Positions 26,912 to 34,628 of a stretch of 64,000 nucleotides of DNA are shown piece after piece (within the stretch, counting starts at the first letter, position 1; each line of letters starts with the position of its first letter). Under the pieces are notes generated by a model, which worked only from the letters and a program-made list of their open reading frames with translations, was not told where the DNA came from and did not search any database. The translations under genes and the position numbers were made by a program. The stretch is from Bacteroidota bacterium (lineage in GTDB: Bacteria; Bacteroidota; Bacteroidia; B-17B0; Aurantibacillaceae). Where the stretch lies: the NCBI GenBank assembly GCA_017303905.1, contig JAFLBH010000003.1, forward strand, positions 490,526 through 554,525, given 5' to 3'.

Positions 26912-27394
26912 TTATTCTTCAGCCGCTTCTTCGTAACCGTCTACTTCATCATCTGGATGTATAAGAATATCACTAATGTCACATGAGGCGTTTTTCCTAA
27001 GAGCAAGTCTTAATTGCTCATATTCACCTACGGTTAAACTTCCAGCTTTCTTTACGAGTTCTCCTTTTTGGTATTTTTTCTTCAATACCCTCCCATTAAT
27101 CTCAAAATTTTGAGTACAATCAAAAAATGTTGTATTTCTTAAACCATGTTCAGGTTTTTCGAAAGCTGGAAACATTGAATGGTCATGTCCATTATGTTTT
27201 ATTTTTCTTTCAATTGTTTCTTGTTGAGAAGTTCCACCTACAGTATAAAACCAATCATCTTCTATTGCTACTATAATGTGAGGATGGTTTGGATTTTTGC
27301 TACTGGCTGTTTCAATATTTTTATACCAAAGAATATCTCCCACCTTAAGGCTGCTTGTGTCAAAATCTTTTCTAGGACGAGCGGTCTTAGCCAT
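26912..27394 (-). CDS. probable toxin of a Panacea-type toxin-antitoxin pair (160 aa)
   Basis: It begins MAKTARPRKDF and continues LKVGDILWYKNI...HPHIIVAIEDDWFYTVGGTSQ. A short GDI(L/V)W strand, followed by an HxxxV strand, is reminiscent of the PemK/MazF-like SH3 barrel, though the match is weak. The C-terminal third is acidic and helical. The gene lies 58 bases downstream of a Panacea-domain gene on the same strand. In described panAT loci the partner of the Panacea antitoxin is a toxin of variable family, so the role is inferred mainly from this arrangement. The activity is not known. Confidence 0.6.
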   Translation of the reverse strand: MAKTARPRKDFDTSSLKVGDILWYKNIETASSKNPNHPHIIVAIEDDWFYTVGGTSQQETIERKIKHNGHDHSMFPAFEKPEHGLRNTTFFDCTQNFEINGRVLKKKYQKGELVKKAGSLTVGEYEQLRLALRKNASCDISDILIHPDDEVDGYEEAAEE

Positions 27395-27452
27395 AGTGAG
27401 AAGTAATAAACGCGGTGGATAATGCTATTTATAAAATGGGTATTGCTACTAC

Positions 27453-28037
27453 CTAAACTTGCTCGAATTTTTTTCTAAGACCTATTGTAGCTTTTGATTC
27501 TTCAATCATTTCTTTTGGAATTGAATGAAAAAAACTTGCCATATTTTTCCCAGTTGGTTCAGGTAAATTGAAGAAATCATTTAAATTCATTTTATAACTG
27601 TTCGGACGATTAGCATCATTTAATCTATCCTCGAATTTTTTCCATTCTGGATACTCGTGCGTGATTTTCTCTAACTTGAATTGGTCAAATTTTCCGAATT
27701 CTTTCCAAACTAAATCTAATACTTCTAAATCTGTTTTCGAGAATAACGATGCGTCAAAGTCTTTTAATGCTTTGATTGCATGCTGACCTGATTTTTCAAT
27801 GTATTCACATACATATTCTTCTGTACAATGCGAAATGTCTTTTGTATCACTACATACAGGACCATGAGGTAATGCATGATAATTGTCTTTTAAAATTGTT
27901 CTACCATACTTCAATAAGTGATATTTATCTGCAATCCATAAAAGCTTTATTGCTTTCATTCTGTTGATAGATTTATCATCAGTCTTATTAGCAAGATAAC
28001 TTAAAGCTTGTAGTGACTTTTTTCTTCGTCTTTCCAT
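27453..28037 (-). CDS. Panacea-domain (DUF4065, SocA-like) antitoxin
   Basis: The protein has 194 residues. The core NRMKAIKLLWIADKYHLLKYGRTILKDNYHALPHGPVCSD is characteristic of the Panacea/DUF4065 family (GepA/SocA-like), with the conserved K-LLW-AD-YHL-YGR and P-GPV motifs at about residues 28-62. These domains act as antitoxins or adaptors for very diverse toxins. It is the first gene of a two-gene unit with 26912-27394 downstream and fits an antitoxin-first panAT operon. The C-terminal extension (NLPEPTGKNMASFFHSIPKEMIEES) is poorly conserved in general and may contact the toxin. Confidence 0.85.
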   Translation of the reverse strand: MERRRKKSLQALSYLANKTDDKSINRMKAIKLLWIADKYHLLKYGRTILKDNYHALPHGPVCSDTKDISHCTEEYVCEYIEKSGQHAIKALKDFDASLFSKTDLEVLDLVWKEFGKFDQFKLEKITHEYPEWKKFEDRLNDANRPNSYKMNLNDFFNLPEPTGKNMASFFHSIPKEMIEESKATIGLRKKFEQV

Positions 28038-28183
28038 TTATATATTAAAATTAGTCAATTGAAATGTTAAAAATTGGAACCACTTCACCTTTTTTATACA
28101 ATAAATATAGTAAAAAGGTAGAAAGTTAGATACATTATGTAAGGTTGAATCTGGCAAAATACTTGATAATATTTGACATATCC

Positions 28184-28240
28184 AATAGGTAAAATTACCC
28201 TATTTTCCGCATTTAACGCCAAAAACAGGGTGTTAAATGC
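28184..28240. repeat. two adjacent hairpins downstream of the 281-aa gene
   Basis: AATAGGTAAAATTACCCTATT (28184-28204) is a near-perfect inverted repeat. GCATTTAAC (28209-28217) and GTTAAATGC (28232-28240) form a perfect 9-bp pair with a 14-base loop. They lie about 45-100 bases past the stop of the leftward gene at 28285 and may terminate it, though the T-tract on that strand is poor. Nothing else is seen in 28038-28284. Confidence 0.45.
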
Positions 28241-28284
28241 AATTTTTTTGTGTTTTTTACCATAACCTCTCAAGTCTTTTTAAA

Positions 28285-29130
28285 CTAATTCCTCAATATC
28301 TTATCAGCGTATTCCATGTAATATTTAAAGGAACCCAATAAAGGCTGTTCAACTTCTGGTATTTCTTTTTTGCTGAAGACTGCTAACATTAAACATAGTG
28401 CTGCCTCATACGCAATAAACCCTTCAATACAAGCATAAAGGTTCTCCAACCGTTTTGTCAAGGGTTCTCTTGTTAAATGAAAGTAAAGTAAACTAAAATG
28501 GTCATACTTGGAATAATATTGGTAACTATCATAAATTTTAGCCACTGGAGCCAAGACTGAATCATTTGCCAATTTCTTAAATAGTGTTTTGTTATCATCA
28601 GGTTTTTCTGTTCGAACATTCAATTTTGCACCATTACCTGAATATTCTTCAAAGTAATAACCATATTTTCTCACAAGTTCATTGTACAAGGATTTTTTTT
28701 CTTCAAACGTAATGAACCCAAAAGTTTGAGCTTGTTCTACATAAACAATAGTGCTGTGAAATCCATCAGCTAAATGCTTCTCACAAAAGTCTTCAGTATT
28801 CTGTTCCATTTCTGCTTCCAATTGACCTTTAACCCTAGCGATTTCAGTTAACCTATACAAATTTAATCCAATTAATTGGTCTAGGAGAAGTGCCCTTGCA
28901 GTTAGTCCAGCCGAAAACTCTAACGAGTTTATACTTTCTGAGGATAACACTGATTTTAAATGTAGACTTCCATATTTCAGCCTTTCTAATAAGCCTAATA
29001 CTAGCGTTTGATTTTGCTTTAAATCTTTCCCATTAAAAAATGGTTCAATCTTGGAGATTTCTGAAATGAAAAAATCCAAATGTTTTAAGGAGTTTAATAT
29101 TTGACTATCATTATTTTCTTTTTCTTCCAC
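28285..29130 (-). CDS. unknown soluble helical protein (281 aa)
   Basis: It has no signal peptide or membrane segment. It is all-helical by composition, starting EEKENNDSQILNSLKHLDFFISEISKIEPF, with FSAGLTARALLLDQLIGLNLYRL in the first half. The C-terminal third has YYSKYDHFSLLYFHLTREPL and EGFIAYEAALCLMLAVFS. The general look is of DUF5677/HEPN-like helical proteins found with mobile defence genes, but no catalytic R-x4-6-H motif is obvious. It overlaps the upstream membrane-protein gene by 20 bases, so they form a two-gene unit. Confidence 0.6.
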   Translation of the reverse strand: MEEKENNDSQILNSLKHLDFFISEISKIEPFFNGKDLKQNQTLVLGLLERLKYGSLHLKSVLSSESINSLEFSAGLTARALLLDQLIGLNLYRLTEIARVKGQLEAEMEQNTEDFCEKHLADGFHSTIVYVEQAQTFGFITFEEKKSLYNELVRKYGYYFEEYSGNGAKLNVRTEKPDDNKTLFKKLANDSVLAPVAKIYDSYQYYSKYDHFSLLYFHLTREPLTKRLENLYACIEGFIAYEAALCLMLAVFSKKEIPEVEQPLLGSFKYYMEYADKILRN

Positions 29131-29947
29131 TTTCTTTCTTGTTAATCAATTTTTCAATTTTTTTTCTTGTATCGCCTTGTAAAATGTGTATGGTATTAGC
29201 TCTATTGTTATAAATATCCATTTTATCAAAATGAATAGTTTGTCCGCTAATGTTTCTGTACCAACCCCTAGACCAAATAACTATAAATTTATATGTTGTA
29301 TCTCTTTCAATTATTCCAGATATAATCCCATCCTTTGGTATTGTCTCTCCATCAATCCAATTCATGAGATACATATATTCAAAATCTGTATAATTATTAG
29401 ACCCAACAAGACTTGCATAAATAAAAACATCTTTTGAAGTTGCATCTTTGCTTTGGAAGGAATATTGAAAGTGTTTCTTATCCTTTGTTAATATGAACCC
29501 TTGAGTTTTTGCCTCACCAATATTTTCATTAGGATTTTCCATTATCAGTGTTGGCTGTTCCCTCTGAATTACGGTTGTCTTTATGGAATCTCTTATAGTC
29601 TGAATTATTCTTTTTTGCGCAGAATCATATTTTAAATGATATTCTCCCAATGCCCTTGTTACTATTATAATATTGGAGTCAAGCTTTACTTGTAATTTTG
29701 TATTTGCATTCATTAACTTGTTCTCTGATTCTTTAGAGTCCATAACCTGTAAAACAGAAGTTATTGATGCTATAACAATTCCAATAACCACTAAAAACAA
29801 ATATATTTTGCTGGAAACATTACTATTCTTTTCTTTTATCCATTGTAAAAAAGAAGCTGTAACAGCCATTAAACAACCAAATATCATTAATCCGATAAGC
29901 ATACATAAAATTAGGGAATAACAAATGATTATATTGCTATAATTCAT
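29111..29947 (-). CDS. two-helix membrane protein with coiled coil, unknown (278 aa)
   Basis: The frame is open to a GTG at 29980, but the ATG with complement 29945-29947 begins directly at the first membrane helix (SNIIICYSLILCMLIGLMIFGCLMAVTASF) and is preferred. A second helix follows (IYLFLVVIGIVIASITSVLQ), then a coiled-coil stretch (DSKESENKLMNANTKLQVKL). The soluble C-terminal domain is beta-rich (HFQYSFQSKDATSKDVFIYA, DTTYKFIVIWSRGWYR). It overlaps the next gene by 20 bases. Such membrane-plus-cytosolic pairs are common in abortive-infection systems. The function here is unknown. Confidence 0.6.
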   Translation of the reverse strand: MNYSNIIICYSLILCMLIGLMIFGCLMAVTASFLQWIKEKNSNVSSKIYLFLVVIGIVIASITSVLQVMDSKESENKLMNANTKLQVKLDSNIIIVTRALGEYHLKYDSAQKRIIQTIRDSIKTTVIQREQPTLIMENPNENIGEAKTQGFILTKDKKHFQYSFQSKDATSKDVFIYASLVGSNNYTDFEYMYLMNWIDGETIPKDGIISGIIERDTTYKFIVIWSRGWYRNISGQTIHFDKMDIYNNRANTIHILQGDTRKKIEKLINKKESGRKRK

Positions 29948-29985
29948 AGCATTTTCAGAAATAAAATACCGTAAAAACACCTAGA

Positions 29986-30009
29986 AAATGGGGTAAAAAT
30001 ACCCCTTTT
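29986..30009. promoter_or_regulatory. hairpin upstream of the membrane-protein gene
   Basis: AAAATGGGGTA, AAAA, TACCCCTTTT is an inverted repeat centred at 29997, about 40-60 bases upstream of the start at 29947 on the minus strand. Its sequence resembles the GGTAAAATTACC hairpin at 28184 at the other end of the two-gene unit. Confidence 0.35.
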
Positions 30010-30057
30010 GCATACTAAGCTTTACTATTAACTATAAATGAGTATAATTAGTAATTA

Positions 30058-30282
30058 ATGAATTGTCCAAAATGTATAGCGATTGAAAAACGAAAGGAAT
30101 TATATTATAACTTCTTTCATAAAATATACAAGGTCATGCAGAATTTTGACAGTTCGAACGAAGATAAATTAAAGTGCATTATGAATCATATAAAGGATAC
30201 AATGATTCTACATGGAGAAATCAATGTGCTTTATGATAATACTAATGCTCTGTTTCATAAACACACAAATACTGACCAGTAA
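30058..30282 (+). CDS. small unknown protein with CxxC motif (74 aa)
   Basis: It starts MNCPKCIAIEKRKELYYNFF. The N-terminal CPKC could bind a metal, and the rest is helical with three histidines near the end. It is the only rightward gene in this part of the island. Its last 41 bases overlap the end of the opposing 30242-30502 gene, which lowers confidence in one of them. No family recognised. Confidence 0.45.
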   Translation: MNCPKCIAIEKRKELYYNFFHKIYKVMQNFDSSNEDKLKCIMNHIKDTMILHGEINVLYDNTNALFHKHTNTDQ

Positions 30283-30502
30283 TTGATGGGTCATACTCTA
30301 AACCATAATCATTATGTAATTTCAAAAAAATATCCCTTGCAGTATTTGTACTATTGATATACCAAACATAAAGTTTATCTTTTTGCGGAGGCAATTTAGA
30401 AAGCTGTCCTACCAACCCAATTTTGATAGAATCTGTACCACTTTCTTGCGTGATTTGCTGTAATACTATATTTATATCTGAGAGTATTTCTTGTGGTGTC
30501 AT
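30242..30502 (-). CDS. small unknown protein (86 aa)
   Basis: A helical start (MTPQEILSDINIVLQQITQE) is followed by a mixed alpha/beta part (DSIKIGLVGQLSKL, KLYVWYINSTNTARDIFLKLHNDYG) ending in CVYETEH. The composition looks like a genuine small globular cytoplasmic protein. No family recognised. The 3' end overlaps the 74-aa gene on the other strand. Confidence 0.5.
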   Translation of the reverse strand: MTPQEILSDINIVLQQITQESGTDSIKIGLVGQLSKLPPQKDKLYVWYINSTNTARDIFLKLHNDYGLEYDPSITGQYLCVYETEH

Positions 30503-30581
30503 AAAATAAAATTACTTATATATTTGATTAAACCAGATAATGATATATCAAGAATTATGGCTCAATTTAATACAATATCCA

Positions 30582-30887
30582 TTATAGATTATCTTTGAAT
30601 TGGCTAATTATCTTTTTATTTGGGCTGCTGAACAAAGCGAAAAGATTATCCACGTTAGCATTCGAGAATGCGCTTATTTTAGTTTTATTTCCTTCGTCAT
30701 GTAATGTTATAGTAATGTCACCCCAAACTGTTAGCTTTTTATAATTTGCCGTAATTTGACTAAGTGTTCTGTTAACGTTGACAGCAGTGAATCCACCTTT
30801 TTTGAGTGCATTTTCACATTTACTTATCCATTGTTCTGTCGAACCATTTACTGTGAATGATTCATCTTTACCTTTTCTAAGAGCCAT
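30582..30887 (-). CDS. small alpha/beta protein (101 aa), family not named
   Basis: The layout (WISKCENALKKGGFTAVNVN, then ITANYKKLTVWGDITITLHDEG, then TKISAFSNANVDNLFALFSSPNKKIISQFKDNL) is one helix, a strand hairpin containing G-x-I-x-I-x-L, and a second helix with a P-x-K-x-I end. It is reminiscent of small START/polyketide-cyclase-like or PH-like domains in bacterial hypothetical proteins. It is cytoplasmic, and its function is unknown. Confidence 0.6.
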   Translation of the reverse strand: MALRKGKDESFTVNGSTEQWISKCENALKKGGFTAVNVNRTLSQITANYKKLTVWGDITITLHDEGNKTKISAFSNANVDNLFALFSSPNKKIISQFKDNL

Positions 30888-30985
30888 ATTGATATGTTTT
30901 AATTGTTTTGCTAATTATTTCCATAGAGTCGCTCATTTCTACCTTCGATACTATTTACTTTGATTTTTTATATAATTAATTTAAA

Positions 30986-32056
30986 TTAATCTGTTTGATA
31001 TTCTTTTAATTGATTATCTATATTATCATAGTATAAATAATTTGATGTATAATGATAAACATAGTTTATCCTTAAGACATTTTTTCCCTTCAATGTGTCT
31101 TTTATATAAACTGGTCTAAGTTCATCACTAAGCAAAAGTTGCTTTGAGAAGAATTCATAATATGTTATACCATTATTGATAAATAATTTAAAATATAAAA
31201 AATCATTTATAATAAAATAACCAGCAATATCTTCTTGTTTATCATTATTAATATCAATTTTGAAAACACTACCGTTTTTTGAGAAGTCCTTTAGAAAAAG
31301 AGTTTTATCTCCCATGTTTTCGCTATGCAAATCAAAATATTTAAATAATATTTCCCTCCTAGCTACTTCATAAAATTTCGCTGTTTCTAACTCGACTGTA
31401 ATGAAATTATTATCAGTGGTATTAAAATGCATTAAACTTGTATATGGATTGAAAAACCAAAAACCGTCAGAATCTTCATTCTTTTTAATGTTGATTTGGT
31501 TTGCAGTTTTAAAAGTTTCTAACCCAATCATTTTATTTGTATAACTATAAATTAGATTATTCACTTTTTCTACATCAAATAGAATTTGTAATTGTGTAGA
31601 ATCAACCTTGATTAATTTCAAGTTAGGATAACTATCTAGCTTCTTTGGGTCTTGAGACAACAGATTTAATTCACAACCCGAGCAATTACCCCCATTCCAA
31701 GCAGTAATGTTTGTTGGCTTAAATTTTAATGTATCTAGTGAAAATAAGTTGTCAAATCGATTTTTACACTCATACGAAATACGTAAATCATCATCATTAA
31801 ATAAACTCATGATAATCGCTTCCCCATCAAATGTTAGATTAACAAATAATGTGTCCTTTTCATTATAAAGTGAATATCCTTGCCATGAGCCAGCTACTTC
31901 ATTAAATGAAACGAATGGTTCGAGTTTCTTTGTAGAGCAAGATGTTAGCACATAAAGCAAAGCTAATACTGCTGATAATTTAGTATATGCTTTACTAATT
32001 GGAAATTGATGTCTTTTGTTTTTAATCATTGGTTTGAGAAAGTGTTTGTGGGTCAT
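30986..32056 (-). CDS. lipoprotein of unknown function (356 aa)
   Basis: A hydrophobic stretch AVLALLYVLTSC ends in a lipobox with the acylated Cys near residue 41. The signal sequence is therefore unusually long, and a start at the second Met (complement 32027-32029) is possible. The mature protein opens STKKLEPFVSFNEVAGSWQGY and is beta-rich with several acidic strand motifs, including DINNDKQEDIAGYF, an Asp-rich calcium-loop-like sequence. NGGNCSGCEL supplies a CxxC. It is transcribed divergently from the XRE regulator at 32136, with a palindrome between them. Function unknown. Confidence 0.65.
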   Translation of the reverse strand: MTHKHFLKPMIKNKRHQFPISKAYTKLSAVLALLYVLTSCSTKKLEPFVSFNEVAGSWQGYSLYNEKDTLFVNLTFDGEAIIMSLFNDDDLRISYECKNRFDNLFSLDTLKFKPTNITAWNGGNCSGCELNLLSQDPKKLDSYPNLKLIKVDSTQLQILFDVEKVNNLIYSYTNKMIGLETFKTANQINIKKNEDSDGFWFFNPYTSLMHFNTTDNNFITVELETAKFYEVARREILFKYFDLHSENMGDKTLFLKDFSKNGSVFKIDINNDKQEDIAGYFIINDFLYFKLFINNGITYYEFFSKQLLLSDELRPVYIKDTLKGKNVLRINYVYHYTSNYLYYDNIDNQLKEYQTD

Positions 32057-32086
32057 TAATTCAAAGATATTAAAAACCTGGCAAAT

Positions 32087-32102
32087 TCGTCATATATGAC
32101 GA
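32087..32102. promoter_or_regulatory. 16-bp perfect palindrome, operator candidate
   Basis: TCGTCATATATGACGA is an uninterrupted perfect palindrome in the divergent spacer between the lipoprotein gene (starts 32056) and the XRE regulator (starts 32136). This is the usual place for an autoregulatory operator of an XRE protein. Confidence 0.6.
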
Positions 32103-32135
32103 GATTATTTTTTGACTTAGCCTGACATTTGACCC

Positions 32136-32363
32136 ATGGCTAAGGAAAAAGACATACTTGTGCGGATTGGGGATATTCTTCAAAAGAAAGCTCGCCAGAA
32201 GTATAAATCGAATGTTGAGTTAGCTAATATTGCCAATGTAAGTGAGGGAACAATCCGAAGAATATTTAACGGAAATCAGAACACCTCCGTAAAATTACTT
32301 AAAAGTGTTTGTTCCGCTTTGGATATAAAACTTTCCGATTTGTTTAAAGAGGTTGGAGCCTAA
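32136..32363 (+). CDS. XRE-family HTH regulator (75 aa)
   Basis: It is a single Cro/CI-type helix-turn-helix domain: NVELANIANVSEGTIRRIFNGNQNTSVKLLKSVCSALDIKLSDLF covers the five helices, with the recognition helix in SEGTIRRIF. Length and absence of other domains fit a small autoregulator. It converges on a second XRE gene and their stop codons overlap by 4 bases. A 16-bp palindrome lies 34 bases before its start. Confidence 0.9.
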   Translation: MAKEKDILVRIGDILQKKARQKYKSNVELANIANVSEGTIRRIFNGNQNTSVKLLKSVCSALDIKLSDLFKEVGA

Positions 32364-32596
32364 TCCAAATCGACTAGCTCACTAACTTTTACCTTTAATA
32401 TACCAGCAATTTTTCTTAGCATATTAATTGTACTATTTACCTCGCCACGCTGAATACGTCTCACTTGAGTGTTCTTGGTGTTTAATAAATCTGCCATTTC
32501 TAGTTGAGTAATACCACGCTCCTTCATAAGAGACGTAATTCTCTCTCCTAAAGCAACCAAATACGGGTCTAATTTCTTTTTTGCTGGTTTTCGCAT
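32360..32596 (-). CDS. XRE-family HTH regulator (78 aa)
   Basis: The frame is open to 32638, but the ATG with complement 32594-32596 (MRKPAKKKLDPYLVALG) is preferred. The longer version would place the start inside a 30-base inverted repeat, and the extra 14 residues are atypical. The HTH is RITSLMKERGITQLEMADLL followed by NTKNTQVRRIQRGEVNSTINMLRKIAGIL, a standard XRE domain. It faces the other XRE gene tail to tail and is divergent from the DUF2130 operon. This suggests control of that operon. Confidence 0.85.
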   Translation of the reverse strand: MRKPAKKKLDPYLVALGERITSLMKERGITQLEMADLLNTKNTQVRRIQRGEVNSTINMLRKIAGILKVKVSELVDLD

Positions 32597-32624
32597 TTCG
32601 AGTACAAATCTACCAATTATTTTT

Positions 32625-32654
32625 AATAAATGCAACATATCTGTTGCATTTATT
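32625..32654. promoter_or_regulatory. 13-bp inverted repeat, operator candidate
   Basis: AATAAATGCAACA, TATC, TGTTGCATTTATT has perfect 13-bp arms. It lies 29 bases upstream of the preferred start of the leftward XRE gene and 130 bases upstream of the DUF2130 gene. It is probably a binding site for one of the two regulators. Confidence 0.6.
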
Positions 32655-32695
32655 CTAATTGATAATCAGATGCTTGCGGGAAATATTAAAAAATA

Positions 32696-32751
32696 ATGAA
32701 ACATATATGTGTCATGATGCGTAAAAGCTTAATGAAACATATATGGTTTAT
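32696..32751. promoter_or_regulatory. two repeated near-palindromes upstream of the DUF2130 operon
   Basis: ATGAAACATATATGTGTCAT (32696-32715) is a 20-base near-perfect palindrome. The first 14 bases recur at 32732-32745 and run into GGTTTAT. The start-to-start spacing is 36 bases. The second site lies 34 bases before the ATG at 32785. Such a pair suggests cooperative repressor binding. Confidence 0.5.
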
Positions 32752-32784
32752 ATAAATTAAGTCTAACAATTAAAAAAAGAAAAC

Positions 32785-33702
32785 ATGGAAACGAAAAACA
32801 CAATTAAATGCCCGTACTGCAATAAAAACTTAGAAACATCAATTGTTTCTGAATTTGAAACATCTATTAGAAAAGATTTAGATGCAGAGTACAACGAACG
32901 CCTTACTGATTTACGAATTTCAATTCGAAATGAAATATATCGTGAGGCTTTTATGAAAACAAAAGAAAGAGAAGGTGTAATAATTGACCTTAAACAGAAG
33001 ATTGAAGAGATGAAGCGTAAACTGGAACAAGGTTCAATGCAAGCACAAGGCGAAGCGCAAGAACAAGCACTAGAAGCCTTGTTAAAAGAACTTCATCCTA
33101 CAGATGAAATCCTTGAAGTCAAAAAGGGACAATGTGGAGCAGATTTAATTCATGTTGTCAAAACACAAAGTGGACATGAAATCGGCAAAATTTTGTACGA
33201 GTCAAAAAACACACAAGCCTTTTCTGAGGGATGGATTTCAAAGATGAAATCTGACAACTTGAATTCTAAATGCGACATCCTAATCATTGTAACCAAAACA
33301 ATGCCTAAAGACATCAAAGGGAATTTTGGTGTAAAAGATGGGGTATGGATTTGCACTTATAATGCGGTTAAGGATTTAACGCTTGTATTAAGATTTGGTT
33401 TATTAAAAATGCAATCAGTTTTGATTAAGCAAGAAGGTAAACAAGTAAAGAGCGAATTACTTTATGAGTACTTGACTTCAGAGCAATTCAAAAACTTATA
33501 CGAGTCAATTCTTACAAGCTTTAACAAGCTAGAAGATACTTACAGTTCAGAACAAACAAAACTAAAGAAGCTTTGGGCAGAACGAGCAAAAATTCTACAA
33601 TTATCGAAAGCTAATGCAATTGAAATGTATGGTACAATCAAAGGAATTGCTGGGTCGGCTATCCCAGAAATTGAAATGCTTGAATTAAAGCAAGCGAGTT
33701 AA
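32785..33702 (+). CDS. DUF2130 nuclease-like protein (305 aa)
   Basis: An N-terminal half zinc ribbon (KCPYCNKNL) is followed by a coiled-coil (residues of about 25-105, EGVIIDLKQKIEEMKRKLEQ). The core GADLIHVV...GKILYESKNTQAFSEGW is the DUF2130 domain, whose D...ExK pattern is that of the PD-(D/E)xK restriction-endonuclease-like fold. CDILIIVTKTMP and GVWICTY continue the fold. A second coiled-coil ends the protein. The length is shorter than the roughly 400 residues of many family members. It heads a rightward operon with three small genes and follows operator-like palindromes. A nucleic-acid-cleaving defence role is plausible but not shown. Confidence 0.8.
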   Translation: METKNTIKCPYCNKNLETSIVSEFETSIRKDLDAEYNERLTDLRISIRNEIYREAFMKTKEREGVIIDLKQKIEEMKRKLEQGSMQAQGEAQEQALEALLKELHPTDEILEVKKGQCGADLIHVVKTQSGHEIGKILYESKNTQAFSEGWISKMKSDNLNSKCDILIIVTKTMPKDIKGNFGVKDGVWICTYNAVKDLTLVLRFGLLKMQSVLIKQEGKQVKSELLYEYLTSEQFKNLYESILTSFNKLEDTYSSEQTKLKKLWAERAKILQLSKANAIEMYGTIKGIAGSAIPEIEMLELKQAS

Positions 33703-33777
33703 ACTTTTGCAATGAAGCGTGTGGAAGAAAAATGTCTTCCACACTTAAATCAGTATTAATAACTAAAATTTGAAATC

Positions 33778-33933
33778 ATGAAAAACAATAGAAAAGATGA
33801 TATGCCATTAGATGGTGAGTTATACAAAATGTTCAAAGATGTTTGTTCATCGGATGAAGAGATACGACATGCAATTATTGATGCAAAGAAAGCGTACTCA
33901 TATATTAACAAACACAGAGAATTTAGAAAATGA
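33778..33933 (+). CDS. small acidic protein in the DUF2130 operon (51 aa)
   Basis: ATG at 33778, TGA at 33931-33933. The product MKNNRKDDMPLDGELYKMFK...EEIRHAIIDAKKAYSYI is helical. Its stop overlaps the next start as ATGA, which supports both genes. It lies 75 bases after DUF2130 and is too short for most gene callers. No family recognised. Confidence 0.55.
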   Translation: MKNNRKDDMPLDGELYKMFKDVCSSDEEIRHAIIDAKKAYSYINKHREFRK

Positions 33934-34118
33934 AGCCTATAAGAAGAATAACTTTTGATGGATATATACTAGCGTGTATGTTAAGATATCAAAAGAAACA
34001 CGGAAACAACAAGGGATTCAAACTACTAAAGGTTCCAAATAGAAATCCGAAATATGTTTGTGATGAATTATGGGTAAAAATTCTTTATCAACACTTGAAA
34101 CACTTTAATCAAAATTAA
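33930..34118 (+). CDS. small basic protein in the DUF2130 operon (62 aa)
   Basis: It is coupled to the previous gene by an ATGA overlap. The sequence MKPIRRITFDGYILACMLRY...KVPNRNPKYVCDELWVKILYQH is basic and aromatic. Possibly it is a small nucleic-acid-binding protein, but no family is recognised. The next gene starts one base after its stop. Confidence 0.55.
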   Translation: MKPIRRITFDGYILACMLRYQKKHGNNKGFKLLKVPNRNPKYVCDELWVKILYQHLKHFNQN

Positions 34119-34119
34119 A

Positions 34120-34581
34120 ATGAAAAAATGGAAGGACATATATAATGAAAGGTTGCTGTTATTTGCTACACATTTAAACAAACTTGAAGTCAAAAGAAAA
34201 CCTATTCTTATTCAAGGGTTTGTTGAATGGGTAAGTAAATACAGCAGAACCTTTAGCGTTATAGATTACAATCCTATATTCTTCAATATCCTTCCAGAAA
34301 TATTTACTGAATGGAGGTATTATAAAGATGAGGAATGGATTGAACCTGAATACAAATTAATAGACCATTTAGAAAGTTTAGGTGCATTACGAGGTTGTAT
34401 TAATTTCTTTGGATTAGAGCCAGAGGAATTGGTACACCTCTTTGACTTAGGAGGATTTCAAAACACTGAACGGTTCGGTGGTACGCAATTAGATAAAAAT
34501 TCTACACCACAAGAGGTGGCAAATAATATATTCGAATTTGTGAATAGAAGAGAAAATTTTGCAACATATATGATTGATTGA
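34120..34581 (+). CDS. unknown cytoplasmic protein in the DUF2130 operon (153 aa)
   Basis: It follows the previous gene with one intervening base. The protein is helical with many aromatics (ILIQGFVEWVSKYSRTF, NPIFFNILPEIFTEWRYYKDEEW) and ends NIFEFVNRRENFATYMID. LDHLESLGALRGCINFFGLEP resembles a helix-loop-helix of no particular family. It is the last gene of the operon. The transposase gene begins 47 bases later. Confidence 0.6.
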   Translation: MKKWKDIYNERLLLFATHLNKLEVKRKPILIQGFVEWVSKYSRTFSVIDYNPIFFNILPEIFTEWRYYKDEEWIEPEYKLIDHLESLGALRGCINFFGLEPEELVHLFDLGGFQNTERFGGTQLDKNSTPQEVANNIFEFVNRRENFATYMID

Positions 34582-34628
34582 AAAATATTTTGAAATGATT
34601 ATTATTAAAACACAAGTAACATATAAAA

